Below, one piece after another: positions 24,808 to 33,012 of a stretch of DNA of 64,000 nt. A program made the translations under genes and the position numbers. The notes under the pieces are model-generated. The model searched no databases and was not told where the DNA came from. It saw only the letters and a list, made by a program, of their open reading frames with translations. Origin of the DNA: Fimenecus sp045532175 (GTDB taxonomy: Bacteria; Bacillota; Clostridia; Oscillospirales; Acutalibacteraceae); NCBI GenBank assembly GCA_045532175.1, contig JAZSFK010000049.1:6144-70143 (forward strand). The letters run 5' to 3'. Every line of letters starts with the position of its first letter. Within the stretch, counting starts at the first letter, position 1.

Positions 24808-24842
24808 AAAATAAAGGACTACTTCGGTAATCCTTTATTTTT
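24808..24842. terminator. Intrinsic terminator downstream of the tRNA
   Basis: AAAATAAAGGA and TCCTTTATTTT form a long stem with runs of A and T on either side. It ends the minus-strand tRNA transcript and would also stop plus-strand reading. Confidence 0.8.
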
Positions 24843-24843
24843 T

Positions 24844-24920
24844 TGGTGGACCACATAGGACTCGAACCTATGACCGTCCGGTTATGAGCCGGATGCTCTA
24901 ACCAACTGAGCTAGTGGTCC
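24844..24920 (-). tRNA. tRNA with CAU anticodon (probably tRNA-Ile2, possibly elongator Met)
   Basis: The 77 nucleotides including encoded CCA fold as a standard cloverleaf. The acceptor stem is GGACCAC/GTGGTCC, the D-loop region GCTCAGTTGGTTAGAGC, the anticodon stem TCCGG/CCGGA with loop CTCATAA, and the T arm CTATAGG-type with GTTCGAGTC. The anticodon is CAU. The GGACC acceptor and CTCATAA loop resemble Firmicutes tRNA-Ile2, whose C34 becomes lysidine. I cannot exclude elongator tRNA-Met from sequence alone. Confidence 0.93.
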
Positions 24921-25083
24921 ATATTCAGTTGCTCGAATATTATATATTTTTTGTAATTGAATGTCAAGTCTTTACTTCAAAAAAACCATTAACCAAAAAA
25001 GATTATTTAAATTTATTACCTGTTGCATTATCTGAGAAAAGATGATATAATCCTTTTACAAAAGTCTAAGGAGTAATTTAATT

Positions 25084-25464
25084 ATGAATAAAAAGCTTAT
25101 TGCCATTATTGTTGCTGTTGCGGTTGTCGTTGTTGCAGTTATAGGTATTGTGATTGCAGTTTCCGTCAACAAGGACGAAACGCCTGACAACAATAATCAA
25201 CCAGAAATCAAAGAAGAACAAACCACAGATGTTGCCCCTGACAATGGTAATGAAAACAACACCCCGGGTGGTGTTCAGATAGGTCCAAGCCAAACTCCTG
25301 AAGGTAACGAGGGTAATGGTGAAGGAAATTCAAGCGGTGGCAATGAAAATACACCATCAGAAAGATGTCAGCATTGTAACAAGCCTATTGTCAGCAAATA
25401 TGACAACAGAGTCAATGACCTTGATAACTACTGTGATGGTGATTGTATAGGTTGGCTCGGCTGA
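25084..25464 (+). CDS. Small membrane-anchored protein with C-terminal CxxC...YCxxxC motif
   Basis: 126 residues. A single strong N-terminal transmembrane helix or uncleaved signal (residues 4-28) is followed by a low-complexity Asn/Glu/Gly/Pro linker (about 30-95). The compact C-terminus carries CQHCNKPI and YCDGDC. The spacing CxxC-x18-CxxxC with YC before the last pair looks like a treble-clef zinc finger, normally a cytoplasmic fold, yet the single helix predicts it faces outward. AAGGAG precedes ATG. No family recognised. Confidence 0.68.
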   Translation: MNKKLIAIIVAVAVVVVAVIGIVIAVSVNKDETPDNNNQPEIKEEQTTDVAPDNGNENNTPGGVQIGPSQTPEGNEGNGEGNSSGGNENTPSERCQHCNKPIVSKYDNRVNDLDNYCDGDCIGWLG

Positions 25465-25480
25465 TAAAGAATTACATAAA

Positions 25481-25518
25481 AAACCTCCAAGGGTAAAAAA
25501 ATCTGCCCTTGGAGGTTT
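25481..25518. terminator. Bidirectional intrinsic terminator
   Basis: AAACCTCCAAGGG (25481-25493) pairs with CCCTTGGAGGTTT (25506-25518) between convergent genes. Confidence 0.9.
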
Positions 25519-25529
25519 ATTCTTTATAA

Positions 25530-26456
25530 TTATAATTCAATCTCTGCGGTAATCATATAATGGTCGGACACATAGGAATTATCCCACTTTTCGTCCTTGA
25601 CCGCATAGTTTTTCAAAGTGACATCATCACTTGCAAAGATAAAGTCTATAGGCTTATCGTCCTCGGCCTTACCCCAGCCATGATAGGTAGGCGTTGATTT
25701 TGCATACTCAGATAGGTCATACGCATTGACAAAGCCCTTATCCTTAAGCGCTTTAACTGCAAGTCCGTCGGGATACTGGTTAAAGTCACCTGTAATCACA
25801 ACAGGAATATCACCGTGCTTTGCCTTAATTTCCTCTGATTTTTCTGCAATAAGCCTTCCGCCCAGATTCTGTGCCTCAGTACTTACATGGTCAAGATGAG
25901 TATTAAAATGAGCAAAAAGCTTACCTGTACTTCTGTTTTTAAGGACAACAAAGGAGCAAATTCTGTTACAAGCGGCGTCATCATACTTGGACTCCTTTTC
26001 CGGTGTTTCGGAAATCCAGAAAGTACCACTGTCCACTAGGTCGAACTTGCCTTTAAGATAGAAAATTCCGCTCATTTCAGAGGTTTTTTCGCTACCGTCA
26101 CCACCACGTTTAACACCGTAATAGGCATACTGTGGCAAAAGTTCCTCCATCATCCCCTGCCAGTTGCTGTTAAATTCCTGCACACCCAAAATGTCGGGCA
26201 AATAATAGTTGACTTGCTGAGCAAAAAGATGTGCACGTCGAGTTGTGTATGTACCCTCAAGAAGATTTCCCCAAGGTGCTGCTGTGTTGTAACTTGCAAC
26301 AACTAATTTTTCATGCTCTTTTATTCTTTGACCGTTAAAATTCAATTTTACCTCCGGCTTCATTGGAAAAATCCCAAAAAACACTCCTGTTGCAATACCC
26401 AATGCAGAAATAACTGCAACGGATGAAATGATTATCTTTTTAACCTTTTTGTTCAT
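25530..26456 (-). CDS. Secreted/membrane-anchored endonuclease-exonuclease-phosphatase family protein
   Basis: About 308 residues. An N-terminal helix (residues 7-26) anchors or exports an EEP-fold hydrolase. Motifs in order are LVVASYNTA (strand 1), DILGVQEF (catalytic Glu), HFNTHLDH (catalytic His), VVITGDFNQYP (GDFN), KPIDFIFAS and SYVSDHYMITAEI (SDH). All catalytic residues are present. EEP proteins cleave phosphodiesters in nucleic acids, lipids or inositol phosphates; an extracellular nuclease or sphingomyelinase-like role is possible. ATG 26456 follows AAAGGAA; the upstream in-frame ATG lacks a ribosome site. Confidence 0.88.
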   Translation of the reverse strand: MNKKVKKIIISSVAVISALGIATGVFFGIFPMKPEVKLNFNGQRIKEHEKLVVASYNTAAPWGNLLEGTYTTRRAHLFAQQVNYYLPDILGVQEFNSNWQGMMEELLPQYAYYGVKRGGDGSEKTSEMSGIFYLKGKFDLVDSGTFWISETPEKESKYDDAACNRICSFVVLKNRSTGKLFAHFNTHLDHVSTEAQNLGGRLIAEKSEEIKAKHGDIPVVITGDFNQYPDGLAVKALKDKGFVNAYDLSEYAKSTPTYHGWGKAEDDKPIDFIFASDDVTLKNYAVKDEKWDNSYVSDHYMITAEIEL

Positions 26457-26612
26457 AATAACATTTCCTTTCGTAGGAATAATCATTTTTTATCTTCTCT
26501 ACATAATTTATCACAAAAATAAACTATGGTCAACTGTCTTGTAAATTATGTTCGTTTGTGGTAGTATAATATTTAGTGTAATTAAATTCTATTTACATTA
26601 TGGAGAAATGGT

Positions 26613-27971
26613 ATGAATATTGTAATTGTTGGAGACGGAAAAGTTGGTGCAACACTTGTTGAGCATCTCTCAATAGAGGGACATAACGTTGTTATTATTG
26701 ACCGCGACCAAAAACTTGTTGAACACATGGTAAACTCATTTGATGTAATGGGCATCTGTGGAAACGGTGCCAACTATGAGATGCAGTTAGAGGCAGGAGT
26801 GGACTCTGCTGACCTCTTTATTGCCGTTACATCCTCTGACGAGCTTAATATTCTTTCATGCCTTATGGCAAAAAAAGCAGGTGCGGGGCATACTGTTGCC
26901 AGAGTCCGTAATCCTGACTATTTAAATCAAATTCCATTTTTCAAAGATGCTTTGGGAATCAGTATGGTTGTTAACCCTGAATACGATGCTGCCAATGAAA
27001 TTGCAAAAGTGCTTCGTTTCCCAAATGCAATAAATATTGAAACCTTCTATCGTGGACTTGTTGACCTTGTTGAACTTAAAATCGAAAATGGCAATCCCCT
27101 TTGTGATATTCCCCTTATTGATATTTTCAACAAATTCAACGTAAGAGTCCTTGTTTGTGCAGTCCAGAGAAAAAATGAGGTTGTTATTCCTCATGGTGAT
27201 TTTGTCCTTAAAGAGGGTGACAAAATCCACATTACAGCTCCTCGTGGGGTACTTGTCGATTTTATGAAAAAACTTAAAATTTATAAGCACCGTACCAAGA
27301 ATATTATGATTACGGGTGGAGGAAAGATGGGCTATTATCTTGCCCGTCAACTTTGTGAAACAGGCGGATATAATGTGAAAATCATTGAAAATGACGTCGA
27401 AAGATGTGAAAAGCTCTGTGTTCTACTTCCTGATGCAGGCATTATCCATGGTGATGGTACTGACCGTGAAATTCTCATTGAACAGGGACTCCATAGTCAG
27501 GATGCCTTTGTTGCCCTTACAACAATCGACGAGGAAAATATCATATCGGCAATGTACGCTTCATCAATTGGTGTAAGTAAAACTGTTGCAAAGGTTAATC
27601 GTGTTTCTTATGATGTGCTTGAAAGTATTGGTATGGACAGTGCTTTTTCATCAAAAGCAATTGCAGCCAACAGAATTATTGCCTTTGCACGTGCTCTTGA
27701 AAATTCAGGTGAGGAGTCAAGTGTCCAGACACTTTATAAACTTGTTGGTGGACAGGTTGAAGCACTGGAGTTTAAAATCACGGCAGATTTTTCTGAACTT
27801 AAAATTCCACTTCGTAACCTTCGTTTAAAGAACGATACTCTTATTGCTTGTATCATAAGAAATCACAAGGTTATTTTCCCTGGTGGTAATGACAGCATTG
27901 AGCTTGGTGACAGTATTGTTATTGTTACAAAGCGTAACCATATAAGCAGCATTAACGAAATTTTTGAGTAA
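26613..27971 (+). CDS. trkA: Trk potassium uptake regulator TrkA (two RCK domains)
   Basis: 452-residue peripheral membrane protein that gates TrkH by binding NAD(H) and ATP/ADP. Two Rossmann domains are visible: IVIVGDGKVGATLVEHLS at residue 2 and IMITGGGKMGYYLARQL near 231. Each is followed by a TrkA-C (RCK_C) domain (EIKIENGNPLCDIPL and EFKITADFSELKIPL regions). Full-length double-domain TrkA is the gammaproteobacterial-style form, here paired with trkH eleven bases downstream. A TATAAT box lies at 26565-26570. Confidence 0.94.
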   Translation: MNIVIVGDGKVGATLVEHLSIEGHNVVIIDRDQKLVEHMVNSFDVMGICGNGANYEMQLEAGVDSADLFIAVTSSDELNILSCLMAKKAGAGHTVARVRNPDYLNQIPFFKDALGISMVVNPEYDAANEIAKVLRFPNAINIETFYRGLVDLVELKIENGNPLCDIPLIDIFNKFNVRVLVCAVQRKNEVVIPHGDFVLKEGDKIHITAPRGVLVDFMKKLKIYKHRTKNIMITGGGKMGYYLARQLCETGGYNVKIIENDVERCEKLCVLLPDAGIIHGDGTDREILIEQGLHSQDAFVALTTIDEENIISAMYASSIGVSKTVAKVNRVSYDVLESIGMDSAFSSKAIAANRIIAFARALENSGEESSVQTLYKLVGGQVEALEFKITADFSELKIPLRNLRLKNDTLIACIIRNHKVIFPGGNDSIELGDSIVIVTKRNHISSINEIFE

Positions 27972-27982
27972 GGCGAAAGTAA

Positions 27983-29428
27983 ATGAATTATAAAATGGTT
28001 TTCAAAACCGTAGGCAGACTTTTATGGGCAGAAGCTGCTTTTCTCTGCTTACCGTTATTTGTTTCTTTGTACTACAAAGAAAATCTCTTCCCTGTCTATT
28101 TAATAGTGATAGGTCTTCTACTAAGTATTGGGGCACTAACAAATTTGGCAAAGCCACAAAAACGTACAATTTACGCTCGTGAGGGCTTTATTATCGTTTC
28201 GCTTTCCTGGATTCTGCTTTCATTTTTCGGTTCACTTCCATTTGTTTTTTCGCAACAAATACCATCAATAATTGATGCCTTTTTTGAAACGGTTTCAGGT
28301 TTTACAACCACAGGTGCAACAATACTTACAAACATTGAGGCTATGCCTAAAAGTTTACTTTTCTGGCGTGCTTTTACCCATTGGATTGGCGGTATGGGAA
28401 TTTTGATGTTTGTTCTTGCTTTTCTTCCACAGAAGGATATGCAATCAATGCATATAATGCGTGCTGAAGTACCGGGACCAAGTGTGGGTAAACTGGTTTC
28501 AAAGGCAACTGTAACTGCACGTATTCTATATATTATCTACACTGTTTTTACTGTAGCACAGATAATAGCCTTGCTTTGTTGCAAAATGCCATTGTTTGAT
28601 AGTGTTACAACTGCATTTGCAACTGCAGGTACGGGCGGATTTTCAGTCAAAAATGCAAGTATCGCAGCATATAACAGTTTGCCAATAGAAATAGTCTGTA
28701 CTTTCTTTATGCTTCTTTTTGGTATTAACTTCAATCTGTTTTATCTTATTATTATCAAACAATTCAAACGAGCATTCAAGAGCGAAGAACTGTGGACATA
28801 TATAGGAATTGTTGCCGCATCAATAGGTATCATTACAATGAATATTATGCCCCTCGCCAATTCTTTCGGCAACGCTTTAAGACAAGCCGGTTTTCAGGTT
28901 GTCTCAGTTATCACCACAACCGGTTTTGTAACTGCTGACTTTAACAATTGGCCCGTTCTTTCACAGTTTATTCTGATTACCTTAATGTTTATAGGTGCTT
29001 GTTCGGGTTCAACCGGTGGTGGATTAAAGGTCGGAAGAATTATCATCCTTTTCAAATCAGGTATCAAGGAATTAAAACGTGCCATCAACCCAAGGAAAGT
29101 ACAAGCGCTTCGTCTTGACAATGCTGCACTTGATAAAGAAACAACATCAGCCACTTGTATATATTTTGTTATATACATGATGGTAATTGCTGTTTCAATA
29201 CTGTTGGTTTCACTTAACAACCTTGATTTCACAACAACATTTTCTTCAGTTATAACCTGCATAAACAATGTAGGTCCTGGCTTATCCATGGTAGGGCCTG
29301 TTGAAAATTTCAGCGGTTTGTCCGCATTGACAAAGCTTGTTCTTGCAACGGATATGTTAATTGGTCGACTCGAGGTTCTTCCTATGATAATATTGTTCAT
29401 ACCATCAACATGGAAAAAAAGTACTTAA
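27983..29428 (+). CDS. trkH: Trk potassium uptake channel subunit TrkH
   Basis: 481-residue pore protein of the Trk/Ktr/HKT superfamily. Four pore-loop regions are recognisable by their glycine filters: SGFTTTGATIL, FATAGTGGFSV, VITTTGFVTADF and INNVGPGLSMVG. The LFWRAFTHWIGGMGILMF segment after the first filter is characteristic of TrkH. It lies directly behind trkA and ends at a shared terminator that also serves the convergent KtrAB-type operon. Confidence 0.94.
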   Translation: MNYKMVFKTVGRLLWAEAAFLCLPLFVSLYYKENLFPVYLIVIGLLLSIGALTNLAKPQKRTIYAREGFIIVSLSWILLSFFGSLPFVFSQQIPSIIDAFFETVSGFTTTGATILTNIEAMPKSLLFWRAFTHWIGGMGILMFVLAFLPQKDMQSMHIMRAEVPGPSVGKLVSKATVTARILYIIYTVFTVAQIIALLCCKMPLFDSVTTAFATAGTGGFSVKNASIAAYNSLPIEIVCTFFMLLFGINFNLFYLIIIKQFKRAFKSEELWTYIGIVAASIGIITMNIMPLANSFGNALRQAGFQVVSVITTTGFVTADFNNWPVLSQFILITLMFIGACSGSTGGGLKVGRIIILFKSGIKELKRAINPRKVQALRLDNAALDKETTSATCIYFVIYMMVIAVSILLVSLNNLDFTTTFSSVITCINNVGPGLSMVGPVENFSGLSALTKLVLATDMLIGRLEVLPMIILFIPSTWKKST

Positions 29429-29449
29429 GGAGATTTCCTTAAGTACTTT
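29418..29449. terminator. Bidirectional intrinsic terminator
   Basis: AAAGTACTTAAGGA-gatt-TCCTTAAGTACTTT is a perfect 14-bp stem. It overlaps the end of trkH (stop at 29426-29428) and serves the convergent ktrA. Confidence 0.93.
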
Positions 29450-29453
29450 CTTT

Positions 29454-30104
29454 TTATCTCATTTTTTCTAACTTGTTACGATTTGCTACAACAATAAGTT
29501 TCATTGTTGGGTCAAGTGGCTTGTTAGGGTCAATTTCAGTTGTAACATCATTATTATGCTGAATTGCAATTACATTGATGGAATACTTTTTACGTAAATT
29601 CAATTCAATCAGGTTTTGTCCCACCCATTCGGGCTTGACTGCAATTTCAACAAGTGACACGTCACTTGTGAGTTCAAGGATATCTACAAATCCTGAGCTT
29701 AACAAGTTTTTAGCCAATCTCATGCCTGACTCGTGTTCAGGCAAAACGACCTTATCTGCACCGACCTTACTTAAAATTCTGCACTGCATTTCGTTGGCAC
29801 ATTTTACGATTACCGTTTTAACACCCATATCCTTACACAGGGTAGTCGCCATTACGCTAGTTTCAAGGTCACTTGCAACAGCCACAATTACAGTGTCTAT
29901 ATTAGATATACCAAGTTGTTCAAGGGCATCCATATCTGTTATGTCTGCACACTTGCAAAGAGGAAACTCATTCACAACATTATTTATAATATCCTCGTTG
30001 GAATCTACTACAAGCACCTCTGCGCCATTTTCAACAAGTTCTTTTGCAACAGCATATCCGTATCTGCCCAATCCAAGTACAGCATAAGAATTATTTATTT
30101 TCAT
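29454..30104 (-). CDS. ktrA: KtrA-type potassium channel gating subunit
   Basis: 216 residues, a single RCK_N domain (YAVLGLGRYGYAVAKELVE, with GxGxxG at residues 12-17 and acidic VVDSNED at the end of strand 2). An RCK_C domain follows from about residue 135 (LVEIAVKPEWVGQNLIELNL). This single-domain size is that of KtrA/KtrC, which form octameric rings on KtrB and bind ATP/ADP or c-di-AMP. It is downstream of the ktrB-like gene with a 21-base gap, in one minus-strand operon. Confidence 0.92.
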   Translation of the reverse strand: MKINNSYAVLGLGRYGYAVAKELVENGAEVLVVDSNEDIINNVVNEFPLCKCADITDMDALEQLGISNIDTVIVAVASDLETSVMATTLCKDMGVKTVIVKCANEMQCRILSKVGADKVVLPEHESGMRLAKNLLSSGFVDILELTSDVSLVEIAVKPEWVGQNLIELNLRKKYSINVIAIQHNNDVTTEIDPNKPLDPTMKLIVVANRNKLEKMR

Positions 30105-30125
30105 ATTATTCCTTTCCTGAAAAAA

Positions 30126-31484
30126 TTAACCCACGCTAATTTCCTCATACGGTGTTTTTACCGTATTCCATTTTTCCTTTTTTATATTAAGCACAAGTGC
30201 TAAAGATATAGGACCTACTCGGCCAAGATACATTGTGACAATTATAATCAACTTACCCCATATATTTAATGTGGCAGTCAGATTACGTGTTAACCCCACA
30301 GTCGCAGTAGCACTTACTGTTTCATATAGAATATCAACAAGAGGTGCTTCTGTAACCAATGCAAGAAGAATTGATGATACCATCATAATTGTAAAAGACA
30401 AACTGAAAACTGCGATTGCTTTTTTTACTGCTTTTTGATGTATTGAACGATTAAAGACCGTAATCTCATTTTTATTTTTTATCATTGAAGATGCAGTAAT
30501 TAACAACACGGCAATTGTTACTGTTTTTATACCACCCGCTGTACCAACCGGTGAACCGCCGATAAACATAAGCATCATTGAAACCAATGCAGAAGCATTT
30601 GTCAGATTTTCCTGTGGCACAGTTGCAAAACCTGCTGTTCTTGTTGTAACAGACTGAAAAAATGATATCTGTAATTTATTGAAAAGTGTTTCCTCTCCAA
30701 TTGTAAGAGGATTATTATATTCAAGAATAAAAAATGTCAAAGTACCAAAAAGAATGAGAACTGCTGTCATCCAAATTGCAATTTTACTGTGCAAAGTAAG
30801 TCTCTTCAAGCATCGCAACCCTTGTTTTTTTGTAAGTGATGATACACGAATTAAATCCCACCACACAATATAACCAATACCGCCAACTATTATCAACATA
30901 CAGGTTGTGAAATTTATCATTAGATTATGAGCATAATTGCACAGGCTGTTTTCGGCTATTATATCAATTCCCGCATTACAGAATGCAGAAACTGAATTGA
31001 AAACTGAAATCCAGATACCACGCACACCAAATTCAGGCACAAAAACCGTCATATACAGTAATGCACCGACACCCTCCACAAGAAATGTTCCTGCTATTAC
31101 CTTTTTCACAAATTTCACAAGACCCGAAAGAGTGTTAAGATTAAATGCATCCTGAAGTAACAATCGGTCTGTAATACCTATTTTTTTGTGCAACGCAATC
31201 ATAAAACCTGAAACAACAGTAACAACACCCAATCCACCCAATTGTATAAGGCACAATATTACTGCCTGTCCGAAAACACTCCATGTTGTAACCGTAGGCA
31301 AGGTTACAAGACCCGTTACACAGGTTGCGGTGGTAGCTGTAAACAGTGCGTCTGAATATGACACTCTTACCCCATCCTTAGCACTAATAGGCAAGGCAAG
31401 AAGCAGACTGCCAACAAGTATTACCACCAAAAAACTGAGCATTATAATCTGCGTTGTTGATAAATCAATATGCTTTTTCTTCAT
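30126..31484 (-). CDS. ktrB: KtrB-type potassium transporter pore subunit
   Basis: 452-residue membrane protein of the Trk/Ktr superfamily, KtrB/NtpJ-like. Filter-region segments are TATTATCVTGL, FNSVSAFCNAGIDI, SVTTRTAGFATV and TVSATATVGLTRN. It ends YLGRVGPISLALVLNIKKEK, as KtrB proteins do. It begins the ktrBA operon and opens divergently from alr. Ktr is typically Na+-coupled, high-capacity K+ uptake. Its presence next to trkAH gives this organism two K+ systems at one locus. Confidence 0.92.
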   Translation of the reverse strand: MKKKHIDLSTTQIIMLSFLVVILVGSLLLALPISAKDGVRVSYSDALFTATTATCVTGLVTLPTVTTWSVFGQAVILCLIQLGGLGVVTVVSGFMIALHKKIGITDRLLLQDAFNLNTLSGLVKFVKKVIAGTFLVEGVGALLYMTVFVPEFGVRGIWISVFNSVSAFCNAGIDIIAENSLCNYAHNLMINFTTCMLIIVGGIGYIVWWDLIRVSSLTKKQGLRCLKRLTLHSKIAIWMTAVLILFGTLTFFILEYNNPLTIGEETLFNKLQISFFQSVTTRTAGFATVPQENLTNASALVSMMLMFIGGSPVGTAGGIKTVTIAVLLITASSMIKNKNEITVFNRSIHQKAVKKAIAVFSLSFTIMMVSSILLALVTEAPLVDILYETVSATATVGLTRNLTATLNIWGKLIIIVTMYLGRVGPISLALVLNIKKEKWNTVKTPYEEISVG

Positions 31485-31521
31485 AAAACAAATTTCCTGA
31501 TATTAATAATTCGTTTTTCAC

Positions 31522-31550
31522 TTGTTTTTGCAATATTTTTCTATTATAAT
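31522..31550 (+). promoter_or_regulatory. Candidate sigma-A promoter for alr
   Basis: TTGTTT (31522-31527) and TATAAT (31545-31550) are spaced 17 bases apart, about 78 bases before the alr start codon. The region between ktrB and alr is extremely AT-rich, so other starts are possible. Confidence 0.5.
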
Positions 31551-31627
31551 ATTGACATAATTAATTATAGCATAAAAATACATTTATATCAATAAAATTA
31601 ATTGTTTATTAAATATGGAGATAAATT

Positions 31628-32767
31628 ATGTTACCAAAAAGAGTCTATGCAAAAATAAATCTTGATAATATCAAGAAAAACATCTACACTGTCCGTGAAA
31701 AATTTGGCGACGGTGTTACAGTTATGGGTATTGTCAAAGCAAATGCTTATGGCCACGGTGCTATTGAGGTTTCAAAAGCCATGGAAGAAGCAGGTGTTGG
31801 CTTTTTTGGTGTTGCAGCTATTGACGAGGCTATTGAATTACGTCAGAATGGCATTAAAACTCCTATTCTCATTTTAGGACAAATTTTTATTCAGGATTAT
31901 ATTTCTGCTATTGAAAATAGTATTACCTGCACAGTTGCAGACTCCGACACTGCAAAAAGACTTTCTGACGTAGCGATGAGCATTGGAAAAAAAGTTGATG
32001 TTCACATTAAAATTGATACAGGTATGGGCAGAATCGGTTTCCAGACAGACGAAAACGGATATAATGAAGTTAAATCACTTTTTAGCCTTGAAGGACTTAA
32101 TATCACAGGTATTTTCACTCACTTTGCCTGTGCGGATATGAAGGATAAAACCTTTACTGAAAATCAAAAAAAGAAATTTCTTCAATTTACCGACAAACTC
32201 GCAGATGAAAGCTACAAAACCCAAATGCGACACATGTATAACAGTGCTTCAGTCCTTGATTTGAATGGATATTCAGGTGAAATGGTTCGTTGCGGAATTA
32301 TGGCTTATGGGCTTTATCCGTCAAATGATGTTAATAAGGATATCCCGCTCTACCCTGCATTTGAATTCAAAAGCAGTATTTCCTTTGTAAAGGATGTAAA
32401 AAAAGGCTTCACCGTAAGCTACGGCTCCACCTATGTTACTGATAAAGATATGAAAATTGCCACTGTACCCGTAGGCTATGCCGACGGTTATCCTCGTTAC
32501 TTATCAGGTAAAGGTGAAGTTCTTGTAAACGGTGTCCGTTGTAAAATTATCGGCAGAATATGTATGGACCAGTTTATGATTGATGCATCCCATATGCCCG
32601 ATATTAAAATCGGTGACGAGGTTACTCTTATTGGCACAGACGGAAACGAAACAATCACAGTTGAAGATATTTCAAACCCTGATTATCGTTTCAATTACGA
32701 ATTCTGTTGCCTTATTACTCCACGAGTACAAAGAATTTATATAAAAGACGGAAAAGTAATGGAATAA
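31628..32767 (+). CDS. alr: Alanine racemase
   Basis: PLP enzyme interconverting L- and D-alanine for peptidoglycan, 379 residues. The PLP lysine lies in MGIVKANAYGHG near residue 39. The opposing catalytic tyrosine is in VSYGSTYVT near 262. Other conserved parts are the DTGMGRIGF loop, FTHFACAD, MVRCGIMAYGLYP and IGRICMDQFMID. Length and motif order are normal. It stands alone between a divergent potassium operon and a terminator. Confidence 0.96.
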   Translation: MLPKRVYAKINLDNIKKNIYTVREKFGDGVTVMGIVKANAYGHGAIEVSKAMEEAGVGFFGVAAIDEAIELRQNGIKTPILILGQIFIQDYISAIENSITCTVADSDTAKRLSDVAMSIGKKVDVHIKIDTGMGRIGFQTDENGYNEVKSLFSLEGLNITGIFTHFACADMKDKTFTENQKKKFLQFTDKLADESYKTQMRHMYNSASVLDLNGYSGEMVRCGIMAYGLYPSNDVNKDIPLYPAFEFKSSISFVKDVKKGFTVSYGSTYVTDKDMKIATVPVGYADGYPRYLSGKGEVLVNGVRCKIIGRICMDQFMIDASHMPDIKIGDEVTLIGTDGNETITVEDISNPDYRFNYEFCCLITPRVQRIYIKDGKVME

Positions 32768-32772
32768 AAAAC

Positions 32773-32807
32773 AACACCTGATGAGCATATACTCGTCGGG
32801 TGTTTTT
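32773..32807 (+). terminator. Intrinsic terminator
   Basis: AACACCTGATGAG and CTCGTCGGGTGTT pair with two G-U wobbles and are followed by a T-run, after alr. Confidence 0.88.
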
Positions 32808-33012
32808 CTGTGTATTTGGATTTGTGTGAACGAATGCAAAATTATATATAGCGAGGCGAAGGACGCGACGTATTGCGGAAAACAACCAAATTAATCGGCA
32901 TTTTTACTGTATTTTGGCTGTTATTTTCTACATAGCAACACGCAATTTTCCCTTGAATTCTACACATGTTTATAATACAATATATAATATAAATGTATAT
33001 GGGAGGTATTTT

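Noticed and set aside
24592..24842. CRISPR array
   Set aside because: Only the six-base linker is shared. Stems vary, there are no 25-40 base spacers of even length, and no cas genes are near.
24176..25464. Diversity-generating retroelement, suggested by the Avd-like four-helix bundle
   Set aside because: No reverse transcriptase, no template/variable repeat pair with adenine-biased differences, and no C-type lectin target gene in the window.
32830..33000. Riboswitch upstream of the PRTase-like gene
   Set aside because: A short GC-rich patch (about 32853-32880) and AT-rich sequence are present, but I could not recognise a known aptamer or a terminator/anti-terminator pair.
32914..33012. N-terminal extension of the PRTase-like protein
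   Set aside because: No ribosome site upstream; GGGAGG is placed for ATG 33013, and family similarity begins there.
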